A stretch of 64,000 nucleotides of DNA from assembly GCA_032158295.1 (NCBI GenBank), contig CM063247.1, positions 20,312,875 to 20,376,874 on the forward strand, read 5' to 3'. Of this stretch, positions 10,041-20,114 are shown one piece after another (the stretch's first letter is position 1; the number at the start of each line of letters is the position of its first letter). The translations under genes were made by a program, and so were the position numbers. The notes beneath the pieces are model-generated. The model had not been told where the DNA came from, did no database searches, and saw nothing but the letters and a program-made list of their open reading frames with translations. The stretch comes from Pycnopodia helianthoides. Lineage: Eukaryota > Echinodermata > Asteroidea > Forcipulatida > Asteriidae.

Positions 10041-12999
10041 AATTCTTGGGTGACAATGACACCTACTTTAATTACCAACAAGTCTCACCGTCAATAATCA
10101 GGTAATAGTGTACACAGGTATAATGCGGTAAATTTGTATTTGTATGCAATCATCAGAAGTACTGTACGCTTCGCTTATAAATAAAATTTTATTGAGATGA
10201 CTATTATAAACCTTGTGGAGTCATGGACGACTTTTGATTATCAACTTTGCCTCATCTTGAGTTCATTATTTTCTTCAACGATGATCACCAGTTTTTTTTC
10301 TCGTTTAGCAACATTACATTGTGCTAAGCTTATTTTTCCATGCTTAAAGCAGCTCTATAAAATTGGGCCAAGTAAATAGTTATTTCCAAAAAATGATTGG
10401 ATAGCTATTTTCTTTTAGTCGGGGAAGTTCATTTGAGACACTGAGTGAAAAATCCATCACCAATTAGTTGTAGAAGTTAAACTGAGTTATTGCTGGGACC
10501 CGACATTATCTAACGTTTACCAACAGCCATCTACAAACAATTTGCATATTTTGTTTTTAGTTATTTTATTTTTTTGCCAAAATTTGTTTCAAAGAAGAAA
10601 TTATACATTTTGGAGTCTATTTCGGTGGAAAAATCAGCGATGCAAGTTTCAGTAAAGTAAATATTGCATAAAGACAAAGAACAAAAATAATGATTTGTTT
10701 GTTATACACTTATGTTGTTATCATGCCTCCTGCTCCTCAAAACCCAAATATTGACTGAAGAAATTTTCTTTTTTTTGCGTTATTCCTCCAAACAGTATGC
10801 CTGCCTTCCAATCTTACTTTTAACCAAGAGCTCTGGATCTTCCTCAAATGGACCTAAAACTGAAGGTATTCCATTAATGTACAAGAGCACACTCGGTTTA
10901 CCTCTTGTCCTTCAATGCACGTTAACCATCTTTGACATTTTGTGTGGTTTCTTTTAGCACCATCTCTTCATTGGACTTTGGTGTGTCACTGTTTCCCAAA
11001 TTAACATGGCAAATTGTCAAACCCACGGCTTTAGCTTTCTTTGGCTCCGGTGTGGCAGGAGGTTCTGTCCCCTCCCCCCCCCCCGAGATTCTGTCCACAA
11101 TTGACCTCTTGAATAGCACAGAACGCACCTCCGCACAATGCATTTCAACCATTTCCACCATTTTGAGAGTAAATTCCTTTGTGTACGGTATGACTCCCAA
11201 AATGGCGGACAGGATCTAGGCGTGTGTAAGTGTGCTGTACATTGTGAAAGAGGTCAGTACGGCCAATTATGTAGAAATTTGTCTGATAGCGCCCTTCCAA
11301 CTCCCTTCATTTTAATCTACAGTACGGGGGACACACAGACACCCAATGGGGGACAACAACCCCTATGACACCGGCTTAGTGTTTAAGGTCTCATCCCACA
11401 ACTACATCCAACATGGGTTCTGTTATTGACTGTATTAATGCAGGGACGAGATTTGACGAAGGTCAACATTCCTGAAAATTGGCGTGCAGGTCCAGGTTCC
11501 CCCTTATTCTAGACCCGTAACCTCCCAGATGTTACAATGAGGTTTACAGACTCACTAGATTTACAAAAACTACATTTTTTTGACGCAATGTGGACTATTT
11601 CTTTCCCCTTTGGTGACTGCTTTTCAAGAAAAGTTAAAGGCTCAAGGATATTTTGAGAAAATTCTGACAAATCACATGCCTGATTAACGAATGAGCAAAC
11701 GGACAAATTTCTTCTTTTTCATTATTTTAATATATTTTTAACAATACTTTATAGATCTGAATGTTCACCTATAACAAAAATGAAATATTAACTTTAGCAC
11801 ATTTTGAGAGAAAAGTACAGCACTGATTTTTCTTAACCAACTCCTTGAAATTTTATCTTAAATTTTAGTGTTTTTTTCTTTTTACAAGGAAATTGTCCAA
11901 AATACTAACTCTTTGTTTGATTTCAATAGAAAGGATACTACTTCAACTGAAACTTGATTCTGTCGCCTAAAAAATTCCACAAAGCATTACAAAAAAAAAT
12001 GCACAAGAGATTGATCAAACATCAAAGTGTTAGAGAATGTTTTGTATAAGTACCTAAGGATTTCTGTTTGTGTGTCCTTATGAATGGTTGTTTTGGGTTT
12101 TCAGTTTTTAGTTTTTTTGTTTTTTTTTTTTTTTTATCTAACCACCAGTTGATCGGACACTTTCTCTTTGTCCTCATAATATATTGTGATTTTTTGAAAA
12201 GCGGTGTGAAAAAAAAATAAAAATAGAAATACTAATAAATTTTGGGAATTCCATTCAAAGAGGATAAACATAAATCTCAATGAGATAAAAGATTGCAACT
12301 CCTTTTAAATTTGACAAAAATAAGTTGAGCTCGTAATCACTGCTGTACTTTAAACCTTCAACATGGAAAAAAAGAAGTTTTGCACGCAGTTTGATAACTA
12401 AGTGCAGTTGATTTTTAAGTTTTGAAAAAAAACATCTGTGTGATCAAAATGTCATCGTGTCAGTGTCTTGGTTTTTGCAGAAACGTTGTACATCACATGA
12501 AAATGCGCCGTGCAAAAACATGGGTGAACATTTAGGCTATTTCAATCAAGATACGACATGACAATTTCAAACTCACGAGTAACGCAAGTGAAATGTTAGG
12601 AGATGCACAATTTGTTCACTGACACAACGATACGTTCGTTTTAATTTAGGAATTGAAAACTACCAGTCCTGCTCATGCACCAATGTGAAATATTTGTCTT
12701 AATTTTTTTTAAATATTGAATAAATAAAATATCTACTGAATACAAATGTCACAGGCACATCAGTTGGTGTTATCGTAATATCACTTAGTGTTATAACAGT
12801 ACTGGAGTAACAAGGGAGTGTAAACTAAGGGTAATATTTTTTGTAAATGCATTCAAGCTTTGTACGACCAAAAAACTTGCAAAGAACAAAGGCTGTGGAA
12901 ATGACTGTGTCACTCATTTAACTGTTGGCTCACTGTATTGTTTTTTAGTTTTTTATGAGATATCACCCAACTCACAATGCTAACAGCCACTTCAAGGTG
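10041..12999. other. Non-coding DNA with repeat fragments
   Basis: A half copy of the GGGCCCAATTTCATAGAG MITE ends at about 10,372 (gcagctctataaaattgggcc). A C8 run lies at 11,077-11,084 and a T-run near 12,117-12,136. No splice-supported exon is apparent. A charged 92-codon frame on the minus strand (10,922-11,200) is discussed among the rejected items. Confidence 0.5.
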
Positions 13000-13312
13000 A
13001 GGGCTACAATTAACTGATTTGGGCTGTCGACCCAAATCAACTGTCCCCAGGGGCACATTGCCAACTACACCTGGGGCTAAAATAGGGTTACCCCCTTCAC
13101 AATCCTTAAGGATGTAGGCATGGGTATCACTCACTAGGAGCCTGGCTGGTAGAGCAGAACGCACTTATACCTTCCCAACTTTTAACAAGCAATTATGGTT
13201 AAGTGCCTTGCTCAAGGGCACAAGTGTCATGACAGGGATTCGAACCCACACTCTGCTGCTGACAACACCAGATCTTGGGTCCGGTGAACTAGACCACTTG
13301 ACCACGCCACGC
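13000..13312 (-). mobile_element. tRNA-derived SINE
   Basis: Read on the minus strand from about 13,312: gtggtcaagtggtctagttc (box A-like), then accggacccaagatctggtg, then gtgggttcgaatccctgtca (box B). The conserved post-tRNA segment gacacttgtgcccttgagca follows, then a weaker body to about 13,000. It is the same family as the copies at 17.7, 25.0 and 31.4 kb. Confidence 0.8.
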
Positions 13313-14739
13313 CACATTGTATCAGAAAGGTAGCAAATGTTGCTGTATTTTTGTTTCTTTTAAGTTGCGCTAATAATTGGGAAGATTCATTACGGATTAT
13401 TGCCAGTAGTTTACAATCCCTTTAAGTACATAATTGTAAAAACTAACAATATATAGACGTCCAGAGCTCTTTCCATTTCTTGCGCATTTCTCAGTTTCGC
13501 ACATTACCGAAACCGCTGGATTTACTCGTTAAGTCCGCTGCCACCTAGCATCTTGAAAGTCTCGTACTGTGCAACACGTTATTTCAATTATTTACAAATA
13601 ATCCTTTTTACATTCATCAAACTTTATAAATTGAGTTGCTTTATTTCAAGGTAAATTAAAATGCCTCCTCAAAAGAAACGGTACAGCATTGTTTCTTGAA
13701 ATTCATTCCAAACCCCAAGGTTCAATGGATCGAATCATAAACCTCTACTGTAAAAACTACATCACAAGGGGTGCTCTAACTTCTGAGAAAACATTATAGA
13801 AGGTTTGCTTTCTGAAAAAAAGAAAAAAAGAGAGCGTCTTTTGGAGACTTTATGAATTTTGTGAAAATTACATCAACATTTTCATCAAGCTGATATAAAC
13901 ACTTTTTAAGTCAAGGTTGAGCCCAACGAAAAAAATTTTTTTGTTTCCTGTAACATACCGGGGGTAAAAAGGTCAGTAGGTATGGAATTATTTTAGGAAA
14001 TTCTTTTTACATGTATGCACTGAGAAATAAAGTTCATGGGCCAAGTAGAAATTATACCATGCCCGACATGTGGCAGAGGGTATCCACCCCCAATGATGTT
14101 CCCATACGGCAGGTTTTTGAACGGTTGTTTGGATTACAAGAAAGAAAAATATTTTGATGTCAGGCCTTGCTACTAATGCTGTGCCATCTTTTAAGCAGTG
14201 AATATTGCAATTTCTTTGATATTTTGTTGTCAAGGTGTTTCATTTACTTATTAATACTTTACATTTTCTTGAAGCCGTGAATTGTTCTCGATAGCCTCCA
14301 GTAACAAACAAAAACTGTTTGGAGTTGCATTGGCACTTCAAGATGCTAAATTGAATGCTTTAACAAAAATATACTATACTATACTTTTTAATATAAACTG
14401 TACTCTCATTATGCATTTACTTAAACGTCACAATGATTAGCTTTTTCCCATGTGACCATAAAATGTATTGCACGTAGTCAAGAATTCTATACAATATTTA
14501 ACGATTGTGTAACTAGATTAAGTACTGATGTTCAGTATGGTGGCAATGCATTCCTTCATGCAATTCCACAAACTTGGCCGATTGACCCAATGGGCTGCCA
14601 TTTTGGGAGCCAAATTGTCTGTAAAGATATGTTGAGCATACAAGTGCGCGCACATCGCCTAAAATGCTGATTAGAGTAACACATGAGGAAACTCACACCC
14701 GCAATGGCACAACCAAGATTGATTTTGATGATGACATCA
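13313..14739. other. Non-coding; one MITE end
   Basis: No gene. At about 14,068-14,106 the sequence ggcagagggtatccaccccc followed by aatgatgttcccatac matches the left end of the 160 bp MITE inside the DIRS recombinase at 54.6 kb. No right end was found here. Confidence 0.5.
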
Positions 14740-14852
14740 GGGTCCAAATTCAGGGCTCTACTTACCGCGAGTTCTGCGCCCTGTAAAGCACATCATACTA
14801 TGGGCCGTAAAGCACAGAATTCCGCAGTAAGCAGAGCCATGAAATTGGGCCC
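14740..14852. mobile_element. Short MITE related to the GGGCCCAATTTCAT family
   Basis: A 113 bp inverted repeat: ggtccaaattcagggctcta on the left against the complement of tgaaattgggccc on the right. Inner arms are cttaccgcgagttctgcgcc and agcacagaattccgcagtaag. The inner sequence differs from the longer family, suggesting a subfamily. Confidence 0.75.
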
Positions 14853-15289
14853 AGGTGAATTGGGTCAACAGATTGATCTATTAAGCCCCTCCCTTTAATG
14901 TGCTGACCAATCACTACCGCGACTATGTGACCCAAAGTCGAACAAAAGTCTGACTGGTTAAAAACCCCATTACAAAATGTAAACAAGCTGCTGCCATTAC
15001 GATAGCTGCGATGTGCATTTCATGCATGCATAGTGCATTTCATGCATGCATAGTGCATTGGCTTAATAAGACAGGCAGCGATGCAAGTGTCCATCTTGAT
15101 AAGCGCTATCGCTAGGTATAGACCCTGTAAGTCTCGCGTGTCTTAAAACTTTGGGGTCCGTGACTTTGTTTTGTTCACATTGTTAAAGCATTAGTACTTG
15201 GGAACTCAAGGTTGCCCAAACTGTGTGAATACGAACTAGACTTCCATGGTGGGCGAGGCTTAATGGAGCTGTGTATTCGGACAAATTAA
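14853..15289. other. No gene; one short direct repeat
   Basis: A perfect duplication of tgcatttcatgcatgcatag occurs at about 15,013-15,055. Nothing else is recognisable. Confidence 0.6.
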
Positions 15290-15430
15290 GGCCGCGTCTG
15301 AATTGGCAGCCACGGCTACGGCTACGGCTGAATTTCTGTGTCATCATGTGTTGGAAGTAAAGCATGTCCTTAGAAACCATCCATAGCAACAGTCGTAGCC
15401 GTAGCTGTAGCCCCCAATTCAGATACGGCC
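15290..15430. mobile_element. Small palindromic MITE, gaattggcggc family, copy 2
   Basis: The left arm ggccgcgtctgaattggcag, then ccacggctacggctacggctg, pairs with the right arm agtcgtagccgtagctgtag, then cccccaattcagatacggcc. Length is 141 bp with a loop of about 60 bp. The two arms are more than 80% complementary. It is the best-preserved member of the family in this window. Confidence 0.85.
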
Positions 15431-15908
15431 CAAGTTTGTTGAGTTATTGCAACAGAAAGTTCCCAATAGACGCCAACTTTATGGACAACTTGGAAGCTGC
15501 ATCAAGCACTCTAACTTGTCTATGCAGCCAAGTGGTTCACTTGACCAATCATGCAAGGACTTTAACAAAACTCCTGCATGCCATACGCAGTATTTATGCG
15601 GAACGCGTAGTTGTGTGTTTTTTTTTTAAATGATGTAACGCCGCCGGCTTTACACTGGGTGACGTTAAGTGGGGAACTATCTATAAATGCACTTACAATA
15701 CCCAGTCAAAAAAGAAGGTACATTCTCCATAGTGATTAATACACATAAAGTTGAGAGTTAAAAAGGCTTGCATTATGTAAACAGACTGCAAAGATACATC
15801 TATCATATGTCTGCCAGATTTTGAATTTTCTCTTTTCCAGGTAGTGATTTGGCTGCAACATGTCACAGTGTTTAAACATTTGCCCTCAAGTTGATGGTGA
15901 ATATTCAA
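15431..15908 (-). other. Region downstream of the R7BP-like gene, probable 3' UTR
   Basis: It follows the last exon on the minus strand. No other gene is seen and no polyadenylation site can be fixed with confidence. A T9 run lies at 15,619-15,628. Confidence 0.35.
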
Positions 15909-16049
15909 TCAACAAGTGAAATGAACTTTAAGGCTTGTCAAACTTGACAAGGCAGACCACCAGAACGATGGTGAAGGCAACCAGGAGAGGAGAGCGACGG
16001 ATACCAGGCAGATGCACTTCCGTCTCTGCTGTGGGTCATACGCTGTCTC
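15909..16049 (-). CDS. RGS7BP: R7BP/R9AP-like gene, last exon (membrane anchor), apparent frame break
   Basis: The acceptor ttacttacag precedes this exon on the minus strand. In the frame delivered by the upstream exon it reads ETAYDPQQRRKCICLVSV and then ALL, the start of a tail anchor after a basic QQRRK stop-transfer-like patch. After that the incoming frame gives SWLPSPSFWW and runs to TGA at 15,909-15,911. In another frame the same DNA gives LVAFTIVLVVCLVKFDKP followed by TAA at 15,928-15,930, a classic hydrophobic anchor with a short polar end. The break falls in the CT-rich run CGCTCTCCTCTCCTGG. Membrane anchoring at the C-terminus is typical of R9AP and SNARE-like relatives, so the hydrophobic frame is probably the native one. 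I cannot tell whether this is an assembly indel or a real allele. Confidence 0.7.
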   Translation of the reverse strand, partial: ETAYDPQQRRKCICLVSVALLSWLPSPSFWWSALSSLTSLKVHFTC

Positions 16050-16119
16050 CTGTAAGTAAAGTAATAGTAGAAGAATTATACAACCGTTGAAATTAAATCA
16101 AGCATTAGAAAAACATTAG

Positions 16120-16420
16120 ATTGTATCGCCACTGCCCAAAGTTTCAAATCCTACTCATGTACATGGTGTTAGTGAAACCTTACTAGATTGTATCTCCACC
16201 ATGCAAAGTTTCAAATCCTACTCATGTACATGGTGTTACCGCAAACCTTACTAGATTGTATCTCCACCATGCAAAGTTTCAAATCCTCCTCATGTACATG
16301 GTGTTAGTGCAAACCTACTAGATGTACTCCACCATGCAAAGTTTTAATCCTACTCAGTACATGTGTTGTCGCAAACCTTACTAGATTGTATCTCCACAAT
16401 GCAAAGTTTCAAATCCTACT
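16120..16420. repeat. Minisatellite of 65-68 bp units in the last R7BP-like intron
   Basis: About 4.5 units containing gtttcaaatcctactcatgt, acatggtgtt and accttactagattgtatctc. Unit starts fall near 16,141, 16,208, 16,276, 16,341 and 16,406. Later units carry small deletions. Confidence 0.85.
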
Positions 16421-16622
16421 TGACTGGTATGATGAGATTTATATTCCACAGCAAATCTCATCTCATCAAGTCACAACAAGTTATGGAACAACAAATTTTC
16501 ACAACAACTGTTGCAAAGACAAAGGCGTTTGGAAAACAAGTGTTTTTTTTTTATTTCAGAAAATCCAAGTAGTCTACTTTTTCGAAAATATAAACCACAA
16601 GGAACCTTTACACTCATATTCC

Positions 16623-16711
16623 ATTGGTTGTTGTTGTTGTTGCTGTTGTCGTTGTTGCTGTTGTTGTTGTTGTTTTTGTTGTTGTTGTTTTTGTTGTTGT
16701 TGTTGTTGTTG
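16623..16711. repeat. (GTT)n / (CAA)n microsatellite beside a 5' splice site
   Basis: About 89 bp of GTT with scattered GCT, GTC and TTT interruptions. On the minus strand, the gene's sense, it is an AAC/CAA tract that begins about 20 nt after the exon 5 donor. If the intron were retained, the exon 5 frame would read SSCFIV and then a run of Asn. Confidence 0.9.
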
Positions 16712-16731
16712 ACTATAAAACATGAACTCAC

Positions 16732-16876
16732 AGTGCCATTAGATGAAGCAATATCACTCAACGATGTCTGGGACTTCTCATAATCTAGCTTGTAGTCTAA
16801 TAAAGGCTCGATCATCCAGGGTTTGATGTCCACACGGCGTTGCATCTCGAGATTAGGTTGCGCAGCTGTAAGATGT
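16732..16876 (-). CDS. RGS7BP: R7BP/R9AP-like gene, exon 5
   Basis: The acceptor is tatttctagag on the minus strand. A nearer ttacag eleven bases downstream would put the exon out of frame. The donor is GTGAGT. The first base completes Arg from the previous exon. The exon reads HLTAAQPNLEMQRRVDIKPW and then MIEPLLDYKLDYEKSQTSLS, ending DIASSNGT in phase 0. This segment lies between the helical core and the anchor, in a region that is variable and Ser-rich in the family. Confidence 0.75.
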
Positions 16877-17514
16877 CTCTAGAAATACAAGCAACCTCAC
16901 TTTTAACAATAATTGTACAAGTCACAGAAAATTAGCCCACCTCCTATACATCTTTGGTTTTTCATAAGTTCCTCATAATTATCTTAACTGTTTCATGCTG
17001 CGTAACCCTACTAACCCAGAGCCCGCACGAAACAGCAGTGGTGCACCCTGGAGACCACAGGGAACCGGCTAGTTGGCAGTGCTTGTAACCTTCAAGTCAT
17101 TCCGATGTACGACTTGAAATGACACAAGCCATTTGTGAACAGCAACAAACTCATTTGTTTTTCGCTATTTTCTTTCATTTTCAGTCTTCTAATGTAAGCG
17201 GGCCCGTGTGTGACAGACCAACGTTGTACCGGGTGTGACATAATCCTTCAGCTTCACCCCACAATACATTGACCAATTTATGTCTGTGACATTTAGATAA
17301 TGATAAAAGGATGGCCTTATAAACCAAATATCTTTCTCATGACATACTCTGACTGGGTACCATATTCCACGCTTGTATCATCAAAGGCACAAATACCCCA
17401 CTAGTATTTCCCCTATCTGCCCCACTACATATCAAGTAACAAACTTTTTTTTTCAGAACGAAATATTTTTTGATAAAAACTAAAATAGCCAAACTAGAAT
17501 TGATTTCCTCTCAC

Positions 17515-17650
17515 CTCTCGAGGTGTCGTAGGTCCTCTCTCTCCAACACCATTCTGTCCACAGACGGTATATCTAGATTCTCAACATTGACGGGGATGTT
17601 ATCCAGCCCGATAGGTTCCATTACACCAGTGTTGATCAGAATGTGGGGAC
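17515..17650 (-). CDS. RGS7BP: R7BP/R9AP-like gene, exon 4
   Basis: The acceptor is gattcacag and the donor GTGAGAGG. The exon enters in phase 1, completing Gly from GCAG/GT, and leaves in phase 2. It reads PHILINTGVMEPIGLDNIPV and then NVENLDIPSVDRMVLERED, ending LRHLER. Both junctions join neighbours without frame loss, which strongly supports the gene model. The helical, charged C-terminal half fits a SNARE-like coiled-coil segment. Confidence 0.75.
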
Positions 17651-17740
17651 CTGTGAATCAACATTCAAAGAAAATTTTTCATGGGATTTACATCTCAACA
17701 TTTTTATTACTGTCAGGGAAGTTTACTAGCTTGCTAGACG

Positions 17741-17885
17741 TGTCGTGGCCGAGCGGTTAAGAACACCGAACTCAAGCTCTGATCTTTCTGATCAGCAGAG
17801 TGTGGGTTCGAGACCCGGTCTTGACACCTGTGTCCTTAAGCAAGACACTTGACCATTATTGCTTCGTAAAGCCGTCTGGCAGTGC
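17741..17885 (+). mobile_element. tRNA-derived SINE, 5' part
   Basis: It begins tgtcgtggccgagcggttaa (box A) and contains gtgggttcgagacccggtct (box B) followed by gacacctgtgtccttaagca. The body is truncated soon after gtaaagccgtc. It lies in the intron between exons 3 and 4 of the R7BP-like gene, antisense to it. Confidence 0.85.
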
Positions 17886-17967
17886 GTTTATCTTCAACCA
17901 TTTAAAGGCTGCACTCAAACGGAAGAAGAACAAGAGCAAATAATACTCTACAGAAATACTTCAAAAG

Positions 17968-18043
17968 TGTCACGACCGGGATTGGAACCCACACCCTGAT
18001 GACACATCCATCAGAACTTGAGTTCGGTGCTCGGCCATGACGC
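17968..18043 (-). mobile_element. tRNA-derived SINE, head only, inverted to its neighbour
   Basis: On the minus strand it reads tgcgtcatggccgagcaccg, then gaactcaagttctgatggat, then gtgggttccaatcccggtcg. With the plus-strand copy at 17,741 it forms an inverted pair separated by about 80-140 bp. Its edge lies about 17 nt inside the intron from the donor of exon 3. Confidence 0.8.
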
Positions 18044-18066
18044 ATCTAAAGATAGGTTCACTGTAC

Positions 18067-18197
18067 CTGCATGAATTGGGAATGCCTTCTCCAGCTCTAA
18101 GGCCTTACGCATATGACCTTCCAAAAGCTCTGCACAGGACAGAAACATATTCCACAGTCTCTCGTAGTCCCCACGCTCCGACTTGAAATCAAAGTCT
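18067..18197 (-). CDS. RGS7BP: R7BP/R9AP-like gene, exon 3
   Basis: The acceptor is cttttcaattgcag and the donor GTACAG. The first base completes Ala with the previous exon (GC/A). It reads DFDFKSERGDYERLWNMFLS and then CAELLEGHMRKALELEKAFP, ending IHA. The segment ERLWNMFLSCAELLEGHMRKAL is placed like the family's helix with a cysteine-containing, leucine-rich pattern in the middle of R7BP and R9AP. Confidence 0.8.
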
Positions 18198-18243
18198 CTG
18201 CAATTGAAAAGATTGAGGGAAACAGGCTTCAATGAGACTGAAA

Positions 18244-19061
18244 AACCCTGGGGGGGTGTCGAAAATACAAAACTCTAGAATTTGAAAGAAGTTCTGAGCC
18301 TGATGATATTTTTAACCATTACTTATGATAACATCCATTGCATATTCATTCAAACAAGTGTGAGGATATTCGACATGGCTTGAATTTTGGGGAAAAACCA
18401 CAGGGCTTGTAGCTCTAAAATGTAATTACTGGACTGGAATTTTTTTTTTAAACAAGACCAGAATCAAAATGAGAAAAACCTATCTACACAGCTTCACATT
18501 TAAACTGTTTTTATTTGAACAGGCACTAAGAGAGGATGTATCTCATCTTGATACTCAACAGAATTGAAACAATTGAACACTTTTTCTTCTTCATCAAGTG
18601 AGGTATTATAACTCAGTAAAAAAACACAAGACTGCCGGACTTGTCCAGTTTTGAGTTTACTGGCCCAACGCTAAAAGTCACAGGCCTCGGGCTGGTGGTC
18701 CGGTGTTAATTTTTGGCTCTGTTTGGGTCTTACTCATGGAATTGAGCTGAAATCCATGGGCTTTCCAAGTTTTCAATGACAAAAAGGTCAGGCTTGAAAA
18801 ACAGCCTCACATAGATTAATTAGTAGTAATCTTACATTATATGTATTCATGCCTTTTTGTGAAGCGTCACATTTAAATCTACAATTACACTGTGTTTCAT
18901 CATAACATTCACAGTGACAATTTATTCGAGCCATTTTGCCACTGGCGTCCCCAATCCAGTCTGTCCCCACCAAGAGTATCAGAGGGGCCCCTTGATGGAA
19001 ATAAACAGCTAGCTATCTGAGACACTTCCCAAGTTCCCAGCATTGTTTTTAGCTAACTCAC
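18244..19061. other. Intron 2 of the R7BP-like gene
   Basis: AT-rich intron with no further exon recognised. A T-run lies near 18,441-18,449. No well-preserved transposon is visible. Confidence 0.5.
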
Positions 19062-19228
19062 GCCTTGAGGTGTGGGATGAGAGTTTGCTTGCTGCGTCTT
19101 GCCAACTCGCCGGCTTTGTGCCTGGTCTTCTTGAGTTCATCGCGTAGGTACTCAGAGTCACTGGAGCCACCGAGGGCTAAGACTAGGTCATGGTATCGCG
19201 CCGTCTCCGTGTTGAACTCCTTGACAAG
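19062..19228 (-). CDS. RGS7BP: R7BP/R9AP-like gene, exon 2 (family signature)
   Basis: The acceptor is tttatacaccag and the donor GTGAGTTAG. It reads LVKEFNTETARYHDLVLALG and then GSSDSEYLRDELKKTRHKAG, followed by ELARRSKQTLIPHLK. This is the diagnostic stretch of the R7BP/R9AP family: an LVxEFN...YxxLV helix, then LRxExxKTRxKxxExAR. Such proteins bind the DEP/DHEX region of R7 RGS proteins (RGS6, 7, 9 and 11 with G-beta5) and set their membrane location and activity toward G-alpha-i/o. Exit phase is 2 and matches exon 3. Confidence 0.85.
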
Positions 19229-19318
19229 CTGGTGTATAAAACATTTGTTACAGCATTGTTAGGTTATTAAGTTTTTTATTGGCTACATATGCCATTATCA
19301 ATGTATACAGCAACCATG

Positions 19319-19508
19319 GCCCAATTTCATAGAGCTCCTTAAGCACAAAAAGTAGCTAAGCACAACAAAATGATGCTTACCAGATTAAGGTTACTGGCCA
19401 CACTACCATGCCATGTGTAAAGTTTGTGACTGGTACCCTGCTGATTTCTGCTAAGCAGAAAATTTTTAGGCAACATTTTCTGCTAAGGCAGCTCTCTGAA
19501 ATTGGGCC
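19319..19508. mobile_element. MITE, GGGCCCAATTTCATAGAG family, in an intron
   Basis: The left end ggcccaatttcatagagctc and right end agctctctgaaattgggccc are nearly perfect inverted repeats. The inner part is shared with the 52.4 kb copy. It sits in intron 1 of the coding part of the R7BP-like gene. Confidence 0.85.
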
Positions 19509-19940
19509 CTGGTCTTCTAATAGTAACACAACCCCTTGAATTCGGCTCAATGCTGCAAAGCCAAACCAAACATATTTTGTTGCAACAGATTACAGCATTG
19601 TAACCAGGCATACTAAACCTTTAAGTAGGGTTATAAATTTTTTTTGTCAACGTAATGCTGATTTATAAGCCGAATTGTCAATAAAGATGCAATAAAAGTC
19701 ACCTTTGAAAGTTGCAGCTGAACACAGTGTCTACTTTAGTACTTGTCAAGAAAATAGTTTTAAAAACTGTCACGGTATTTTCATCAATAGAGTCGAATCC
19801 ATAAACATTTAGCAGGTGACAGCAAGTGACAGCAGGTACCAACCGCATCTCTGTCCACAGCATTCACAAACGGACATCACAGAAATTTGAATCAAATTAT
19901 TCAACATACTTTGATTGATTTCTACTCCTAAAATACTCAC

Positions 19941-20114
19941 ATTTTGACACTCATCTGTCCCACACAGCTCTACGTCTTCACCATTCTCTGTGTGCATAGT
20001 TGACTGCACTGGTGTGCTGCTGTGACGGCGAATAACAGTATCTTCAATGTGTGAATGAACCATTCTGAGGACTTCTGAACCGAGTCCGGATGACAGGAAA
20101 TATGGACAGATGGA
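19941..20114 (-). CDS. RGS7BP: R7BP/R9AP-like gene, first coding exon
   Basis: The acceptor ttttctacag ends at 20,115 on the minus strand and the donor is GTGAGTATT. The first ATG is at 20,063-20,061, giving MVHSHIEDTVIRRHSSTPVQ and ending ELCGTDECQN in phase 0. Joined to exon 2 this gives DECQNLVKEFNTETARY, which aligns with the conserved start of the family's N-terminal helix. The 51 bases between acceptor and ATG are open in frame, so translation could begin in an upstream exon. Because an acceptor precedes it, at least one 5' exon should exist above 20.1 kb. The assembled protein is about 275 residues, close to the family's 235-257. Confidence 0.75.

Noticed and set aside
10922..11200. 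Charged 92-codon frame on the minus strand (KRSIVDRISGGGEG..., PKKAKAVG)
   Set aside because: It starts beside a ccattttgggagtca motif that recurs in non-coding DNA here, spans a C8/G8 run, is open on both strands, and has no splice sites or recognisable domain.
16471..16845. Poly-Asn and poly-Cys/Leu frames
   Set aside because: Translation of the (GTT)n tract read through an intron; the true exon ends at the donor at 16,731.
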